Shown here: positions 19,342-32,555 of the stretch, piece by piece | Layout of the letters: the number at the start of each line of letters is the position of its first letter | Position numbering within the stretch: the stretch's first letter is position 1 | Assembly (NCBI RefSeq): GCF_000001735.4 | Contig: NC_003070.9 | Span: 13,820,001 to 13,884,000, forward strand | DNA from: Arabidopsis thaliana | Taxonomy: Eukaryota; Streptophyta; Magnoliopsida; Brassicales; Brassicaceae | Length of the DNA: 64,000 nucleotides | Direction of reading: 5' to 3' | Translations under genes and position numbers: made by a program | Notes under the pieces: model-generated | Told to the model about the DNA's origin: nothing | Databases searched by the model: none | What the model saw: only the letters and a program-made list of their open reading frames with translations

Positions 19342-20826
19342 CACGACAAGAAAATTCTTCAGCGCAAACCATATGCTATCTTATATCTTATGTAATACAC
19401 AACAAATTTATAAATAGTATGTTTGCGGTAGCTATAGTAGGTATCACTCCTATGATAACATTGTTTAGTAAGCTATAGTATATTTTGATACGATAGCAAC
19501 GATAGAACGCTATTATAGTATTTTGATTTAACACTTTAATTTTTTGTTATAAAATACTAATGTTTCTAATTTCGTGTCATAATATCTTTACCTAACAGGA
19601 CAACTAATTATTGCTGTCTAATTTAATTTTTGTATCTTTGTGTTTTATGCTATAATATATAATTTTTCGACAAGGACATCGAAGAATTGCTATAGTAAAC
19701 ATGATTAAGTCTTTTGATTATGCTGTAATATAATCTACTATAGTTGAAAACCATAGCCAATTTTTGCTATTATATCTAATCTAAAAAAACTATCTTTTGT
19801 GATTCTAAACCTGTTTTGCATAACATAAACATACAACATATCATAAAGTCTCAATAGATGTTATATCATATATAAGTCTGATTTCAATCCAACAAACACC
19901 ATTCAAAAGTTAAACATAATCATTCAACACAAGTAACTGCAAAGCCAAATACATAAGTTCTCGGATTCCAAATTTTTATAAAAGAAGTAGATTAGTCTAG
20001 TCTTAACCTAATCAAAACTAGCTATTTTGGACCATAGATTCTTCATTCCCTTCAACAATCAACAATGTCTCATTTCAGTTCCTGATATAAAACCAAAGCA
20101 CAAGCATCACAACAATTTCAAAACTTACCCTAGATTCTACAAAGTCAGTAGATCTCCAACTTATTCATTGGCCATGCAATTGATGAACCAAGTGAATCTC
20201 TCATATACTCGATTTCATTTGATGGCCTCCAAACTGCTGCATCATCTACATTAACTACATCTATCCAAACTCTAGCTGCATTCTCCCCCAAGCGAACATG
20301 GTGCACCTTTTGATCTTGGTCGATTGAATGCACTCGTCCTGCACCAACCACCCGCTTCTTTCCACTTATATCCATTAACTTGCACTTCTGATTAGCCTTC
20401 AATCCTTCAGATGCTTTTTGGCGCTGACATGTTACATTATAAACCAAGATTAAACGGATGTAAAAATTTTATTAGAGTCAATATGTCAAACTAACAAACA
20501 AACTTACAGGAGATCTCCGCAGAGGGGATTGTGATGCTAGATGAGATTTCTTCACAGGAGACTTTGGAACTACTGCTGGTTGCTTCTCACCAAGAGATTA
20601 TGCAATTGTTCCTGCAGATTCTGAACCTTTGGCTGCAGATACCTTAATAGAAGAATTATAACCTGATGCTGCCTTTTGTATCCCTGTTGCTCCATTTTGT
20701 TGACTTGTTGCTACTGACTTTCCCCTTGAGGTTGATGCTGTTGGATGAGTTGATTGAGAACTTTGAAGAGGATCTTTCTGAACTGTTGAATCTATAGTGT
20801 TTTCATAGAAAACTTTGTGGGCAGGC

Positions 20827-22616
20827 TGTGACAGCCCCGAACCGTCCTAGGACTAAGGAACGAATCCGAAAGCGTCACGTATGGTTGGCGACCGCCCGCA
20901 GACGAATCCGACAAAAGATCACCCAAGGCCAGGCCCGACCGCAGAAGACCGCCCCTCGCGACCACGGGAGTTAGAGGCCTTGCAACCCGTACCGCGACCG
21001 CAAGTTGGGATTAGTCCGGACTAGACTAATAAGAGGATACACGAGAGTTTTAAGAAAACCAATTTCTTATTCATAGATAATGTATTGAAATACATTACCA
21101 AATACAAGTATAGGTTTTGGGTATAAAAACAAAGCTCAATCGAGTCGTAAATACTACGATACAAAAATATCATTTTACAAAGGCAATGAAAACTACACCG
21201 GCTTCCCTAACATCCATGCTTAAACTAAGGTTTCTAACTAAGGTTACCTACAAAAGAGAGGGGGGAATGAGCGCTAATCGCCCAACAAGTCCTAGCTCCC
21301 TCTAACAGACAATAATTTCCCAACCCAAAACCCAAAATAACAAGCAGCATGCGGAAGTATAACAATATTGAAAGCATAACATCAAGCAATCAATAAAATA
21401 AACAATCAAGCTGGTTACCATGAGTACGTCGAGTACATGGAACCACATGCAACACGCAATCAAACATAACTAGAAACTTACCTTGCTGAACGGTTTAGAC
21501 TCGATCTAATCCTAATCCTAATCAGCCTCTAATCGCCTAACTAATCTACTCGGCAGAACTTCGGCAGTACCCGAAAGCTCCTCGGGACGAACCAGTCGTA
21601 CCGGACTCTCAACTCTCACTCACGGACTTTTCAGAGAGATTTTAGTTCGTTTGGTGTGAATGAGGAAGAATGAGGCGGAATGACTATTTATAGGGGTGGT
21701 GGGGCGGTTTGGGAAGCACGAGGTGGCGAGATAGGCTCAATCGAGCTTATCTGTAACTCTATCCAAAAACCCGCGGATAGACTTGATCGACCTTATCCGT
21801 ACACGGATAAACTCGAACGATCTTATCCATATGGAACGGATAGACATGAACGAACTTATCCACAAGTCGATCCTTATCCGCTTCCATACTTATCCGAAAT
21901 TCATACTTATCCACACTCGTTCTTATCCGTACCTTGTCCCTATCCACTCACGTCCCTATCCACTTTCGTCCCTATCCGTTCTCGCTCCTATCCACAACCA
22001 TACTTATCCAAATCTCATCTCTATCCGATTCCGCTCTTATCTAAAATAATACCCATCTGCCCATGACTATACTAGGCCACTAATTCTACCTAGCTGCTTA
22101 CACAACAGCAACACTGCAATCATACGCTCAGTCCGATCAGTTAAAATCCCCGATCACCAGGCATGATCTACATGATCCAAATGCCGATCGCTCGGGCACA
22201 AGTAAAGCTCGACGAACACGTAGCGGCTTGTTTGGAACATAGTACATAAGCAGCGCCTAGTAAGGGATGAGATATTACTAACGGCCACGGTACAGGGTGA
22301 AACACATCCCACGCACTCGGGGACATTACCGTTACCAACGATGATCATCTCGTAGAACCGTAACCACGACGAGTTCATGCGTTCCCTCAACGCATCAACA
22401 CATTAATCCCAGTCATCCAAGTCCTCGTTCCACTTGACTCACCCATCCGGTTCCCCGACCACTTGCTCATAACTATCCCCAAAACTGCCAGACCGTTGGT
22501 CCGACGAAACAATACTCTTCCCGTAAGGACTTCTTCCGATCGTTCCGATTGTACGACTTGCTAAATTGTCGACTAAAATCCTTGGCTTAGTCCTAGTCCT
22601 GGTCAGGGGTATTACA
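20827..22616 (-). mobile_element. Solo LTR (1790 bp) with perfect 5-bp target duplication CAGGC
   Basis: TG..CA bounded: TGTGACAGCCCCG at 20827 and CAGGGGTATTACA ending 22616, flanked by CAGGC at 20822-20826 and 22617-22621. The termini are imperfect inverted repeats for ~30 bp, including CCTAGGACTAAG and its inverse. A canonical TATAAATAG on the minus strand (about 21690) places transcription on the minus strand. No PBS, PPT or coding sequence occurs, so this is a single LTR left by LTR-LTR recombination, probably gypsy from its TGTAATACCCC start. Confidence 0.85.
21765..22045. repeat. Degenerate TCCTTATCC-type minisatellite inside the solo LTR
   Basis: About 18 units of roughly 15-16 bp built on (C/T)TTATCC or CCTATCC recur every 14-18 bp. 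This creates an artefactual Tyr-Pro-rich open frame on the plus strand. Confidence 0.8.
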
Positions 22617-23557
22617 CAGGCCATGCTACAAAAGACTGTAAACAGTCCTCAAGGTATGTCACCTCCATCGTTGGCCTCCATATAAACGTCTCAGGTTGAA
22701 GTATTACATCCATAAATACTTTCATTGCAGCAGGTCCGAGAGGAAGCCCATTAACTAATGTGTTTTGGTCTTTTGTCTACCAACGTCCTTCTGCAACAAC
22801 AACGTCATTCGAAGACAAATCCAGTAGTTTGCACTTGTTTCCAGAGGTGGGTCTTGGTCCCTGTCAAACACATTGAACCAATAATATGAGTATGTGAACT
22901 TAACGTTTACAAATATATTGGTATGACTCTAAATATATAACATTTTACCAGTGGTGCAATGTCTTCTGGATTGAGCTCTTCCTCTAGGTTAACACACATA
23001 GCAACAGGCCAAGCTATCATTTGACCAATAGCTTTCTCCATAATTTCCATGTTAACTGCGGAATCAAGATACACTAATTAGGTTGTGATCTTTTGTTCAC
23101 ACTCTCTATAAGAAATCAATAGGGTATTATCAGCTAATTATGTATCAAGAGATTAAAAGTATCAAATAGAAGTGACTTACTCTTGCAGTTAAGGTTTCAC
23201 CAACTTCAAGTGATTGTCTCTATACCAAAAAAAAAACAAAGTCAAATATATGTACTAACCGACTAATCAGCTTTATGTATAAATAGATAAGTGTTTACCT
23301 GGTTCTTTATTTTGTCAATCACTTCTTGTAACTCAGTGACCTTCTACTGGAGAGGGTCCTGCTTCTATTGCATTTCAGCCATATATTTGTTTTTTACTTG
23401 GAAACAAGCTAGTTTGGTTTTGTTCATATTTCTTCCCATCGCCCTCAGTCTCCCAGGATTGTCAGGCCCTAACAGTTGGCTAAGTGAATCTTGTGCTTCA
23501 TTCTTCCCATTTGATTGAGGACCACTGCTAACAATCTCAGCTGCCTTTTTTTGCAAA

Positions 23558-23720
23558 CATCACAAACCATCACAATTTCAAAACCATCACAAACCAAAAT
23601 TTTTCAAGCCATCACAATTTCAAAACCATCACAAACCAAATTTTATCAAGCCATCACAATTTCCAAACCAGCACAAACTGTCACAACTTCCAAACCATCA
23701 CATACTCACAATTTTTCAGC
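23558..23720. repeat. ~52-bp tandem repeat in an intron of the CACTA gene
   Basis: The unit CATCACAATTTCAAAACC plus ATCACAAACCAAA..TTTTCAAGC occurs three times with small changes, between two conserved exons of the Transposase_24-type gene. Confidence 0.8.
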
Positions 23721-24971
23721 CGCATTCGTATTCACTGGTGTTCCATCTTTCTTGGTCTGTGACTTAACCCAGACCATTAGCCTCGTCACTTCAGCTGGGT
23801 CCGCACTACCAGTTTTCTGAACAACACAACATGCCACTATTAGTAGTAAGTTTAATAAAAACTCTAAGCAATAAAAAACATAACAATCTTCTACTAGCTT
23901 AACCATCCCTTTGCGACTACAAGTATGAAGAATTCGGTTGCGCCTTCTTTCCTTGTAGTTATCGCTTATAACCTAAAAATGATTGTTAATTAGTAACTTT
24001 CTATATAATAAATAAACTTAGTTTTTTTTCTAAAAACATACCTTACATTCAGGGCTCATTTTGCTCTTCACGAATTTTCTCCACTCAAATGGAGAAACAT
24101 TTTTAGGTCGCACATTCATCCTCTGCTGGTTTGTCTTTGCTTCTCTAAACTTGATTACTTGCCTAGATTTCCAGGACCTCCACAAACATCCCATCTGCTT
24201 AAGCACTGCAACCTTTTGATACTCCTCATCTAGTTCAAACCTTGCCTTCAATCAATTACAGAAAAAAAGAGATTGATATAGTGATAAGGACAGATAGTCA
24301 AATATTACAAAAAAAGAGTGAAGTGTCCAGAGAAGTGTCCTGATATCTTCACCTGTTTTTGTCCAGCGATCAATTGTGATAGGGACGTGTTCTCGGACCA
24401 ATGCGCCTGCATATGATGCTAACTTAACTGAGCCTTTACCAATAGGCTCTCCCATCATGGTATACTCCACGCTGACTCTTGCATTTGGATCCTTAGCAAT
24501 ATCTTTCATCCTAGTTGGTCCACGTTGCCTCTTGGTCTTAGGTTGAACTGCATCTTCATCTCCAGATAATTCAAGCTCGCCTTCAGGTTCTTCCACATCA
24601 GGGTCTTTATCTCCTTGTTCTACTGCTGCTTGAACTTCAGCTTCTTTTTCTGTCTCTACATTGTTTACAGCTTCCTCAATGTTTTCTGCTGGAACTTGAT
24701 TAGTTTGTTCTACATCTGTTGGCTCTATTGTACCCACATACTTCACCTCATCGTCATTGCATTTCTTAGGAGAAGCTTTTTTAGATTGTCTTCCACGCTT
24801 TTTCTTCTGTTGTCCCACTGTAAATCACTGAGAAAAAAGAAAAAAAGAGCATTAATTCCATTAATAAGTGCAACACAATAACAGACAGATAATGAACACA
24901 CAAACCGACAGACAATCAACACTCAAACAGACAAACAATCATCACTCAAAGTTAAAACAAAGTCACTTCTC

Positions 24972-26990
24972 TCACTTCAAAGACAGACAAAAAATCATCA
25001 CTCGAATGTAAATCCCTTCACAATCACTTCTCTCATTCTCAGCTACTTCCAAGTCAACATCGATGTCAACTGTTGTGGGCAATGGCCCAATGTCAAGAGT
25101 AACATCGTCACTCTCTTCCTCTCTGAATCTTCTCGACGGACCTCTCATTGCAACATGCCAAGTTGACGAGTCATCTTCACGCATGTAAAACACTTGTTTT
25201 GCGTGAGAAGCTACAATATACAGATCCCTTAAAAAAGAGACTTGACTATGATTCAAGTTAATAAATGTAAACCCTTCTTCTTCCTTAGCTCCATTGCCCT
25301 TTACTGCCTAGTTGCAACGGAATAAAGGAACATAGAAGACATTATAGTCCAACAATATAATGTCTGTTATGCAGCCATAATACTGCACCAAATCCATCAC
25401 TTGTGAATTGTCCTTTGCACTAGACCTACAAACTGTTGTCGCTTCATAGAAAACACCACTATTCTATGTTTTCTTGTCAATTGTTCTCGTGTAAAATCGT
25501 TGCCCATTCACTATGTAACCAGTAAATGACCTTGCGCAACTACGTGGACCATAAGCCAGCCATTTCAGTGTTTCTCCATGAGTACTAGAATCAAGATGTA
25601 TCTATAAAAAAAACAAAAAAAGTCAGGCTCTTATATCTATCACAAACAAATTAATAAGTGAAAGACAATTACTAGCCTGTTCTATAAGCTAAGAAACAAA
25701 ATTTTGGGTGTGCATACTCCATAACAGAGATGCATCACGTCTGCATCTCCCATTAGTGTTTTGTAGAAGCTACAGGTGCTCACTAGTAAAAAGATAAAAA
25801 AAAATATGATTTAGCCATAGTAATTGCCTGGAAAATGTTGAATGAAAAGCAATTATGGCACTTACTCAACATATGGTTCGACGACAGCCATATTCTGGAT
25901 GACAGCCAAATGGGCTATTTTGGTCTCCATTTCTGTAAGATTAATAAACCTGCCTGCAGAGATAGGACGCCCTCCAAGGATAGAGTTGTTCTCGTACTCA
26001 GTATTTATATCTACCTTTTCCTGAATTTTTGTTGTCTTCTTCAAAAATTCACTACTGAATTGGATGCACTCTTCAGCTAAATAACACTTAGCAATACACC
26101 CTTTAGATCTTGTAGTGTTACTCACAAAATCTTTGAGGACTTTCATATATCTCTCGAAAGGGTACATCCATCTGAAATGAACTGGTTCCCCTAACCGAGC
26201 TTCTCTCCCTAAATGAATTGTCAAGTGCACCATGATATCAAAGAAACTGGGAGGAAAAAAATTTTCAAACAGATAAAGGGTTTCAACAATCTCAGCTTCC
26301 ATTTCCAAAAGCTGCTCCATATCAATCACTCTCTGACATAAGTGATTGAAAAATTTGCATAAGCGCCCAGTTGCTACCCTAGGACCTTTAGGCAACAACC
26401 CTCTCAAAGATATTGGAAGAAGCTGCTGCATTAAAACGGGATAATCGTGTGATTTCAAGCCTGTTACCTTACACTCTTCTAAAGATACACCTCTTGCTAT
26501 GTCTAAACAGTAGCCATCTGGTCCTTTGAAATCAAATAGACGTTTGCAGAAGATCTTCTTCTCTGTCTTGGAGAGAGACCAAAGTGCTGTGAGAAGATAT
26601 GTTCTTTTGCCTTTGGTTTGCGGATGCAAGTCCTTCCTTATAGCAAGCACCTCGAGATCTTTGCGAGCATTTAGACCATCCTTTGACTTCACACAATCCA
26701 ACAATGTTGATACAATAGATGCAGCCACATTTCTCTCCACATGCATGACGTCTAAGTTATGCCTTACTGGTAGGTCCTATAAAACCAAAACAAAATGCAT
26801 CAGACATTTTTTTCCCTTTTTTCCAATCTTCATAATATGACATATCTCAAGAAAATAGAACAGACCTGCCAATAAGATAGCCTGAAAAAGATTGACCTTT
26901 TCTTCAATCTTGATAACTCTTCCTCATCTACTTTGCCTCTTCTTCCTCATCCTCCTCCGAGTCACTAGATAGATCATCACTATCTGATCC
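24972..26990 (-). pseudogene. CACTA TNP2-type transposase remnant (DUF4218/DUF4216 part)
   Basis: Exons on the minus strand: 26990-26868 (LKKRSIFFRLSYWQ), 26777-25862 (DLPVRHNLDVMHVERN to EPYVE, ending at a GTAAGT donor), about 25765-25680 (EHL..LLQNTNG), about 25600-25270 (LKWLAYGPRSCARSFTGYVI; DUF4216 follows) and 25259-24972 (HAKQVFYMREDDSS). The RWMYPFERYMKVLKDFV block identifies DUF4218. This is the C-terminal two-thirds of a TNP2 protein; the catalytic Transposase_21 region upstream is missing. Frameshifts and stops occur near 26950 and in the DUF4216 exons. TNP2 binds CACTA termini and catalyses excision; this copy cannot. Confidence 0.85.
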
Positions 26991-27010
26991 TGATTTAATA
27001 GACTCTGTTT

Positions 27011-30000
27011 TTTTTCCTCTTCATTGCAGATTGTTTGAAATTCCCAAAATTATTTTGGAAATTTTCAAATTATGAGAAATTTCCAAACCACGTAGTATTC
27101 TCCTCTTTCACTTTTCCACCGATTTGTGGGTTTTATCTAACAATTCATAAGTTATTTTACAATTAACTACAGCTCTCACTATTTGACACCTGTTTTAAGT
27201 CTCAAATTTTCATCTCTCACCTTTTAAAACAATTAAACTTTACTGTTTTAAAAAAAAAAAAAAAAAAAAATACGACAAAATTTCTTTCTTTCCCATGATG
27301 TTTTAGGTAGATATCTGAATTTTATTTAGCAAAAAAAAAATATAAGACTTTATCTTCAATAACTGTTCACCCACGTCCCCATCCCATTATTCATCTTTAC
27401 TTTCACAAAATACTAGAGATACACAACGTCAAAAATTGTTCTTTCCCTTGAAGCACTTGGCAATTTTTTTTCATCACCCATTGATTTTATTAGCATTTCT
27501 CTCGAGTCTCGATCTCACTTCGTCATCGTTGTTTGTAATTCACACTTGACGATGTTTCTCTTGAGGTATATTCTTGGACGAGGTTTAACTTTATATCTCC
27601 ATTTTTTCCTCTTGCACGACCTCATGTTCTCATGCTTTATATTTTCTGAGAGTGAGCAACAAATGCGTTGAGAAAAACTCTTAAACAAATGTATGGAAAT
27701 TGGTTGGTAGAATGCATGTTAGAGATATGAACAAAAATTATATAAGTAACTCTCTCAATTTCAAATCCAAAAGAACATATGTGATATATTTCTATAAACT
27801 TTTGTGTTTTTGAAGAAATTAGACTTCTACAAGAATATACTTTATCGCTCATAATTAAGTGTTTGTGTTTGTAATTAATTATTAATTGGCATCGTCATGT
27901 GCATCTATAAGCATATTGACGAGTACATATAACAATTTTTAACTCTCTTTTCTCTCTCATATTAAGAACGACATCGGAACAAAACAAAATGCTTGAATAA
28001 CCATGTGTTACATGAAGACTCATAAAAGGAGCCAATCAACATTGTTTTGTTCAGATTGAATTTAACATATCATTCTTAGCTCATGATGGTAGTTGAAATG
28101 TGAAATAGGGAAAGTATTTTTGTTATGACATAAATCAGTTTTAGTTTTGTAACAACTTTTGTTTTCTATCTTAACGAAATATATATAGATAATAAGTAAC
28201 ACTATTAATAGATGTTTACTTTAAGTAAATAAATAATTATCCAAAAAAATTTTAGTCACCTTGGATGTAAATAATTTTTTGGCCCGGGCATAATACGGGC
28301 TAAGCACTTTCCCTTCATTTTTTAGAAAAGTTAGACATTGATACCCTCTAACTGAACTGAATGTCCTCAATTGTTTTTCAACCAAATTAGTTTAGTTATG
28401 TTGAATTGAATTTTTTTGTTTTTAAGATCTATGGCTAAGAATAAAAAAAAGTTGTTCTTTTTATAATATCAGAGATCAAATGAGAAAAAATTCAAAAAGT
28501 GTCTCTCTTCGTCAATGAGAACGACATTGACAATTTGTTCCTCTTGTGCTCTCTAATTAACCTTGATAATAGAAATGAGATTGTCCCTCAAACTGAAAAC
28601 ATAATGACCATCACAATCATCCTCCCTTAATGGTGGTGACAAAATCATCATGTTGCTTCCATGTCCTTTAATCACAACTCCTTTAGCCTACCCCAAAAAG
28701 TCAAAATTCAATGTCAGCATATCAAACCTCACAAAAAAACATAAATGCTGCTCTTTCCTCAACATTCTTACCCTAATTCTAATTTCCAAATGTCAAATAT
28801 TAATAAAACAAAAGAAGAAGAAAAGAGTAACCTCTTGTTCAGGTAGGGACTCGTCCCAAGTCATACGAGGACGTTTTGACTCGTTCTTTATCCATATTCT
28901 CGAATCCGTTAGCTATCATAACTGACACAGAGAATCAATCACCGACACATCCAAAAAGGAATCTAATGCTCAATCTGTAGCTAAAAGAGGGAAATAATCC
29001 ACCAGAAATTCTTCATGTAGATATAATTACGTTGCGAAAAATCAGAACGAAAGTGATAACTACGAAAATGGTGAAAACAAAGGACCTTGCTGTGGTTTGG
29101 AACTAGAAAGAGTGCAAGAGAGAGATTTCTTTATCAAATCTGAAATTGCTTTACGTTTTGTGGTGAAAAAATTTCCTTCGATAAGATTTTGAGAATCAAT
29201 TGAAATCTGATTTTGCTTTGATGTTCCTCTAATAAGAGAAGTAGTTACATAATGAATTTTAGGCTATTTTAAACATTAGTTTTGGGAAGCAAATGAGATG
29301 GACAAGCATCCCATTTTTATCATATGGTGAAGTTGATGATGTTAAACTGATTATTGGCTATTTAGATTTCAGATTTTGCTTGTTTATGAAATGTTTGTAT
29401 CTTAGTTCTAAAAATGTGGATGACGATATATATGGATGGCACATTGTGGAGGACGCATCATGGATTGTGCATTATGGATTGTTATGATGAGAGTTGTGAA
29501 TCTTTTGGTCTTACATGTTAAGAACTGGAAAAATTATATGTGGTGCTTTTGGTACGATTGTTGTCCACAAAGTTCCATCCATCCGATTCTTAAAGAACAT
29601 TTATTCATTTTAAATCATATAGATATTATTTTTAAAGACATAATTGTTCACTGACGAGTGTCCAAAGAATCAAGTCCAAATGATCACCTAGTAACTCACA
29701 TTTTGTTTCATATCAATGCACAAATTTATACATGAACAATAATCATCGATAAAAAAATTTGTTGAACTTTTGGGGTTCTTCCACTATTTAACTTTTAGAG
29801 GTTCACTTCTCTTACATCTCTTAGTTCTCTTTAATGATTTGTTTCACTCACTCATTTTAACACAAGCACAAAAAGAACCTTCACTCTCGTTCTCTCTAGT
29901 CTTTGGTTAGTTTCTTGTTTTGACACGAAGATATAAAACGATTTACTTGTTTCACTCACGAAGACCGAAATACACCATCCATTTTTCTTTGATCAATATT

Positions 30001-30780
30001 CACTTCTGTATGAGTATGGACACTATCATAATTATAAATGGATCCATATCCAGCGATAACTCATTAACAGTAAACAAAGGCAACATTGTCCATTGATGTG
30101 TGTCCAATATGTGCAATCCATATGGTTATTTATACCTAACACATAAGTTATACATAAACAGAACAAGACGATGAATAAGTCATAATGCTCCCTCAGTTAC
30201 CGTCACCAACTCGATCGCCACCACCAACCAATAGACACTTTATCACCATATCAAAGACAACCGTCGCAAGGAACCATAACAAATCCGTTGGAGAAACAGC
30301 TAAGAAGAGACATCGAAGTAAGCAACGAATTTTAGATCTAAACCCAAATCTTCCGTCGCAAATTATTGGGTGTTTCTTCCGTCGTTGAATGTTTCCGCTT
30401 TCGTCATTCACACACCTGCCGTTTTTATACTCCACCAGAGCCAAACCTTGACTAATGAAGCGAGTACGTTCAATTAGCCAAAATTGAATCTCAGATTCCA
30501 ATAAAACCATAGGAATTCGAGAAGATCAAAATAGGGGAACGAATTGATGAATTGACTTCTGATGAGAAGATAAAGAGATAGCAAAATCATAGGAAAGGTT
30601 TTTTTGTTCTGGTTAATTTTGTTTATTTCTGGATAAAGTGAGAAAAAGAGAGAGACAAGAGAGAGAAGAGAGAGAAGAATGAAGAGATACAAGTCAAAAA
30701 TATTGTCACGAAAAAAAGTTGTAGTTAGAAGGGCAAATTGGACAATTTAGCTTGGAAAATACAGAATCCTTTTAAAGTGC
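27011..30780. other. Long non-coding AT-rich stretch
   Basis: No recognisable gene. It holds homopolymer A at 27250-27270, a TTTCCAAACCACGTAGTATTCTCC segment (27090) resembling sequences at 30800 and 32440, and a possible worn Helitron 3' hairpin (GCCCGGGCATAATACGGGC at 28282) without a CTAG end. Scattered short open frames lack coding features. Confidence 0.4.
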
Positions 30781-31034
30781 CTTAATCGGTAATAAGTTTC
30801 CAAAAAGTGTCTAATTACGTAATATTCTCCTTGAATTATATACTTGGAATGTGACACGTTTAGGCACTTTTAGATAATCTTATTTTTTTTGAGGCACTTA
30901 TGAGGGAGAGAACACTTTTTTTTATTATTTGACTTATTTTAAGACATTTTTACCCCTAATTTAACCAACAACTTTTATTTTGAAATTTAACATAAATTAA
31001 ACACTTTCTCTCTCTTTGATGATCCTTACACAAG

Positions 31035-31036
<2 letters not shown>

Positions 31037-31099
<63 letters not shown>
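31037..31099. repeat. (CT)n microsatellite
   Basis: Uninterrupted CT dinucleotide run of about 62 bp. A complementary (AG)n run lies at 32291-32329. Confidence 0.98.
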
Positions 31100-31103
<4 letters not shown>

Positions 31104-31267
31104 ATTTGTAATGCCTTTCTCTCTCCACATCTCCATAACTTCTAGGCTTGATTTCTCTTATCGATTATGGCGGCGGTTCACCAAAAATCGGTGGTACCGA
31201 TTCTGCAAATAAATGGGAGAAGTTTCTTAAACAATTCGATCTCGATTATCTCAGGAATTTGATAAAA

Positions 31268-31860
31268 TTTCTATGTCCATAAGGTCTTGGAGGTGGAGGT
31301 CTCTGCAAACTGTAAAAAAAATCAACAAATATTTTTTTGGTGTCCATAATAACGAGTCCTTTGAAATATATTCATTCGAAAACCTTTTTACTGATCCATA
31401 TCCAAGCTATATAGCATGTCCATAATAACAGGAGATTCGATTAACGGTGGTTTGTAAAGAAACCAAAGTTCTATATCCATAAGGTCTTGAAAGTGGAGGT
31501 CTCTGCAAACTGAAAGAAAAATCAACAAACAATTTTTTGGTATCCATAATAACGAGTCCATTTAAATATATCCATTCAAAAACCTTTCTACTGATCTGTA
31601 TCCATTCTATATACTATGTCAATAATAATAGGAGATTCGATTAACCGTGTTTTGTAAAGAAACCAAAGTTCCATGTTCATAAGGTCTTGAAGGTGGAGGT
31701 CTCTGCAAACTAGAAAGAAAAATCAACAAACAATTTTTTGGTGTCCATAATAACGAATCTATTTAAATATATCCATTCGTAAACCTTTTTACTGATCTAT
31801 ATTCATTCTATATAGCATGTCCATGATAACATGAGATTCGATTAACTGGAATCTCGATGC
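31268..31860. repeat. Three tandem ~200-bp repeats
   Basis: Units start near 31270, 31470 and 31671 with TCCATAAGGTCTTG(G/A)AGG, share GAGGTCTCTGCAAACT, GTCCATAATAACGA and the ACTGATC..ATATC blocks, and end at GGAGATTCGATTAAC. No ORF. Confidence 0.9.
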
Positions 31861-32287
31861 TACGTAGATGAAACGAGTTTGACACATGAGAGATCAAAAA
31901 TCAAATCTAGTTGCCATTGTTGAAGAAGAAGAATTTTCTTAGAGAACTGAATCTCAAATTTATGTCAAAACAAAGATTTAAATTGCAAAATAAATCACAA
32001 TCTCCAATCAGTGAAAACGAATAAAATATCGAACTCCCCAATCAATTCATAATCTCAGAACAATCCGAGTAATTCTACAATATACAAATATCAAATTTTG
32101 CAAAATTTGAATACCCAATCCCGTAACTGAAAGAAGAACTTCATACCATCTAAAATACCAAAATAAAGAAACGCTTGAGTGGATCCAACAAATAATTATA
32201 AGGAGATCGACTATTTTGAACATCCAACAAATAACTTTTTTTAGAACCGTCTATTTTGAATAATTCCATTGAAGTAGACGCAACTTA

Positions 32288-32332
<45 letters not shown>

Positions 32333-32555
32333 TTATTTAAGAGAGTATTTTATTTAAGAGGGTATTTTAGTAAAAAAACATAGCGAAAGTGTCTACTTCT
32401 TTGGAAATGCCTACCCAGGGAAATAGTTTTTAGAAAGTGTCTAAGAATGTAATATTCTCTATATACTTTGACTCGCTTTTTTGAACTCTAATTTATGAAT
32501 TAACTGGTAAAGACGATCGGGACGTTACATAAAATGACTTGTTCTTTATAAGATA

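Larger units (their letters stand above)
20162..24818 (-). pseudogene. CACTA second gene: Transposase_24 type with two tandem accessory domains
   Basis: Multi-exon minus-strand gene. 24818-24350: acidic/basic N-terminus then RGPTRMKDIAKDPNARVSVE and GEPIGKGSVKLASYAGALVR. 24251-24030: Transposase_24 core (FELDEEYQKVAVLKQMGCLW). 23840-23700: VWVKSQTKKDGTPVNTNAAE. 23556-23360: coiled segment GPDNPGRLRAMGRNMNKTKL. Then two copies of a domain I recall as DUF8039 (KCKLLDLSSNDVVVAEGR near 22840-22625, and KCKLMDISGKKRVVGAGRVH near 20385-20162). The solo LTR at 20827-22616 lies exactly between the two copies. A 52-bp tandem repeat sits at 23558-23720. In-frame stops (for example in the upper domain copy) and the insertion make it non-functional. 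Role in CACTA elements is accessory/DNA-binding. Confidence 0.75.
19342..27010 (-). mobile_element. CACTA (En/Spm) element, 5' end lost
   Basis: The terminus at 19342 reads CACGACAAGAAAATTC, one base from the canonical CACTACAAGAAAA, preceded by TTA as a possible 3-bp target site. The next ~450 bp carry repeated GCTATAGTA/TTGCTAT subterminal motifs. Inside, on the minus strand, lie a TNP2-type gene remnant (26990-24972) and a Transposase_24-type gene (24818-20162). The opposite terminus was not found before 32.5 kb; the element appears truncated near 27.0 kb, where coding sequence breaks off. A solo LTR is nested at 20827-22616. Confidence 0.8.
30892..32412. mobile_element. Non-autonomous inverted-repeat element with internal 200-bp repeats
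   Basis: AGGCACTTATGAGGGAGAGA at 30892 is imperfectly inverted at 32389-32412. Moving inward, (CT)n at 31037-31099 on the left is matched by (AG)n at 32291-32329 on the right, so the inverted repeats are probably long. The core holds three ~200-bp direct repeats. No target duplication is visible; class (MULE-like?) is uncertain. Confidence 0.4.

Noticed and set aside
21680-22066. Open plus-strand frame rich in TYP repeats
   Set aside because: It is produced by the TTATCC minisatellite inside a solo LTR; no start context, no domain.
28282-28310. Possible Helitron 3' end (GCCCGGGCATAATACGGGC hairpin)
   Set aside because: The hairpin is convincing, but it is followed by TAAGCACTTT and not CTRR, and no 5' TC end could be paired.
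30185-30510. Overlapping open frames on both strands
   Set aside because: No recognisable domain; mutually antisense in AT-rich DNA with no promoter or splice context.
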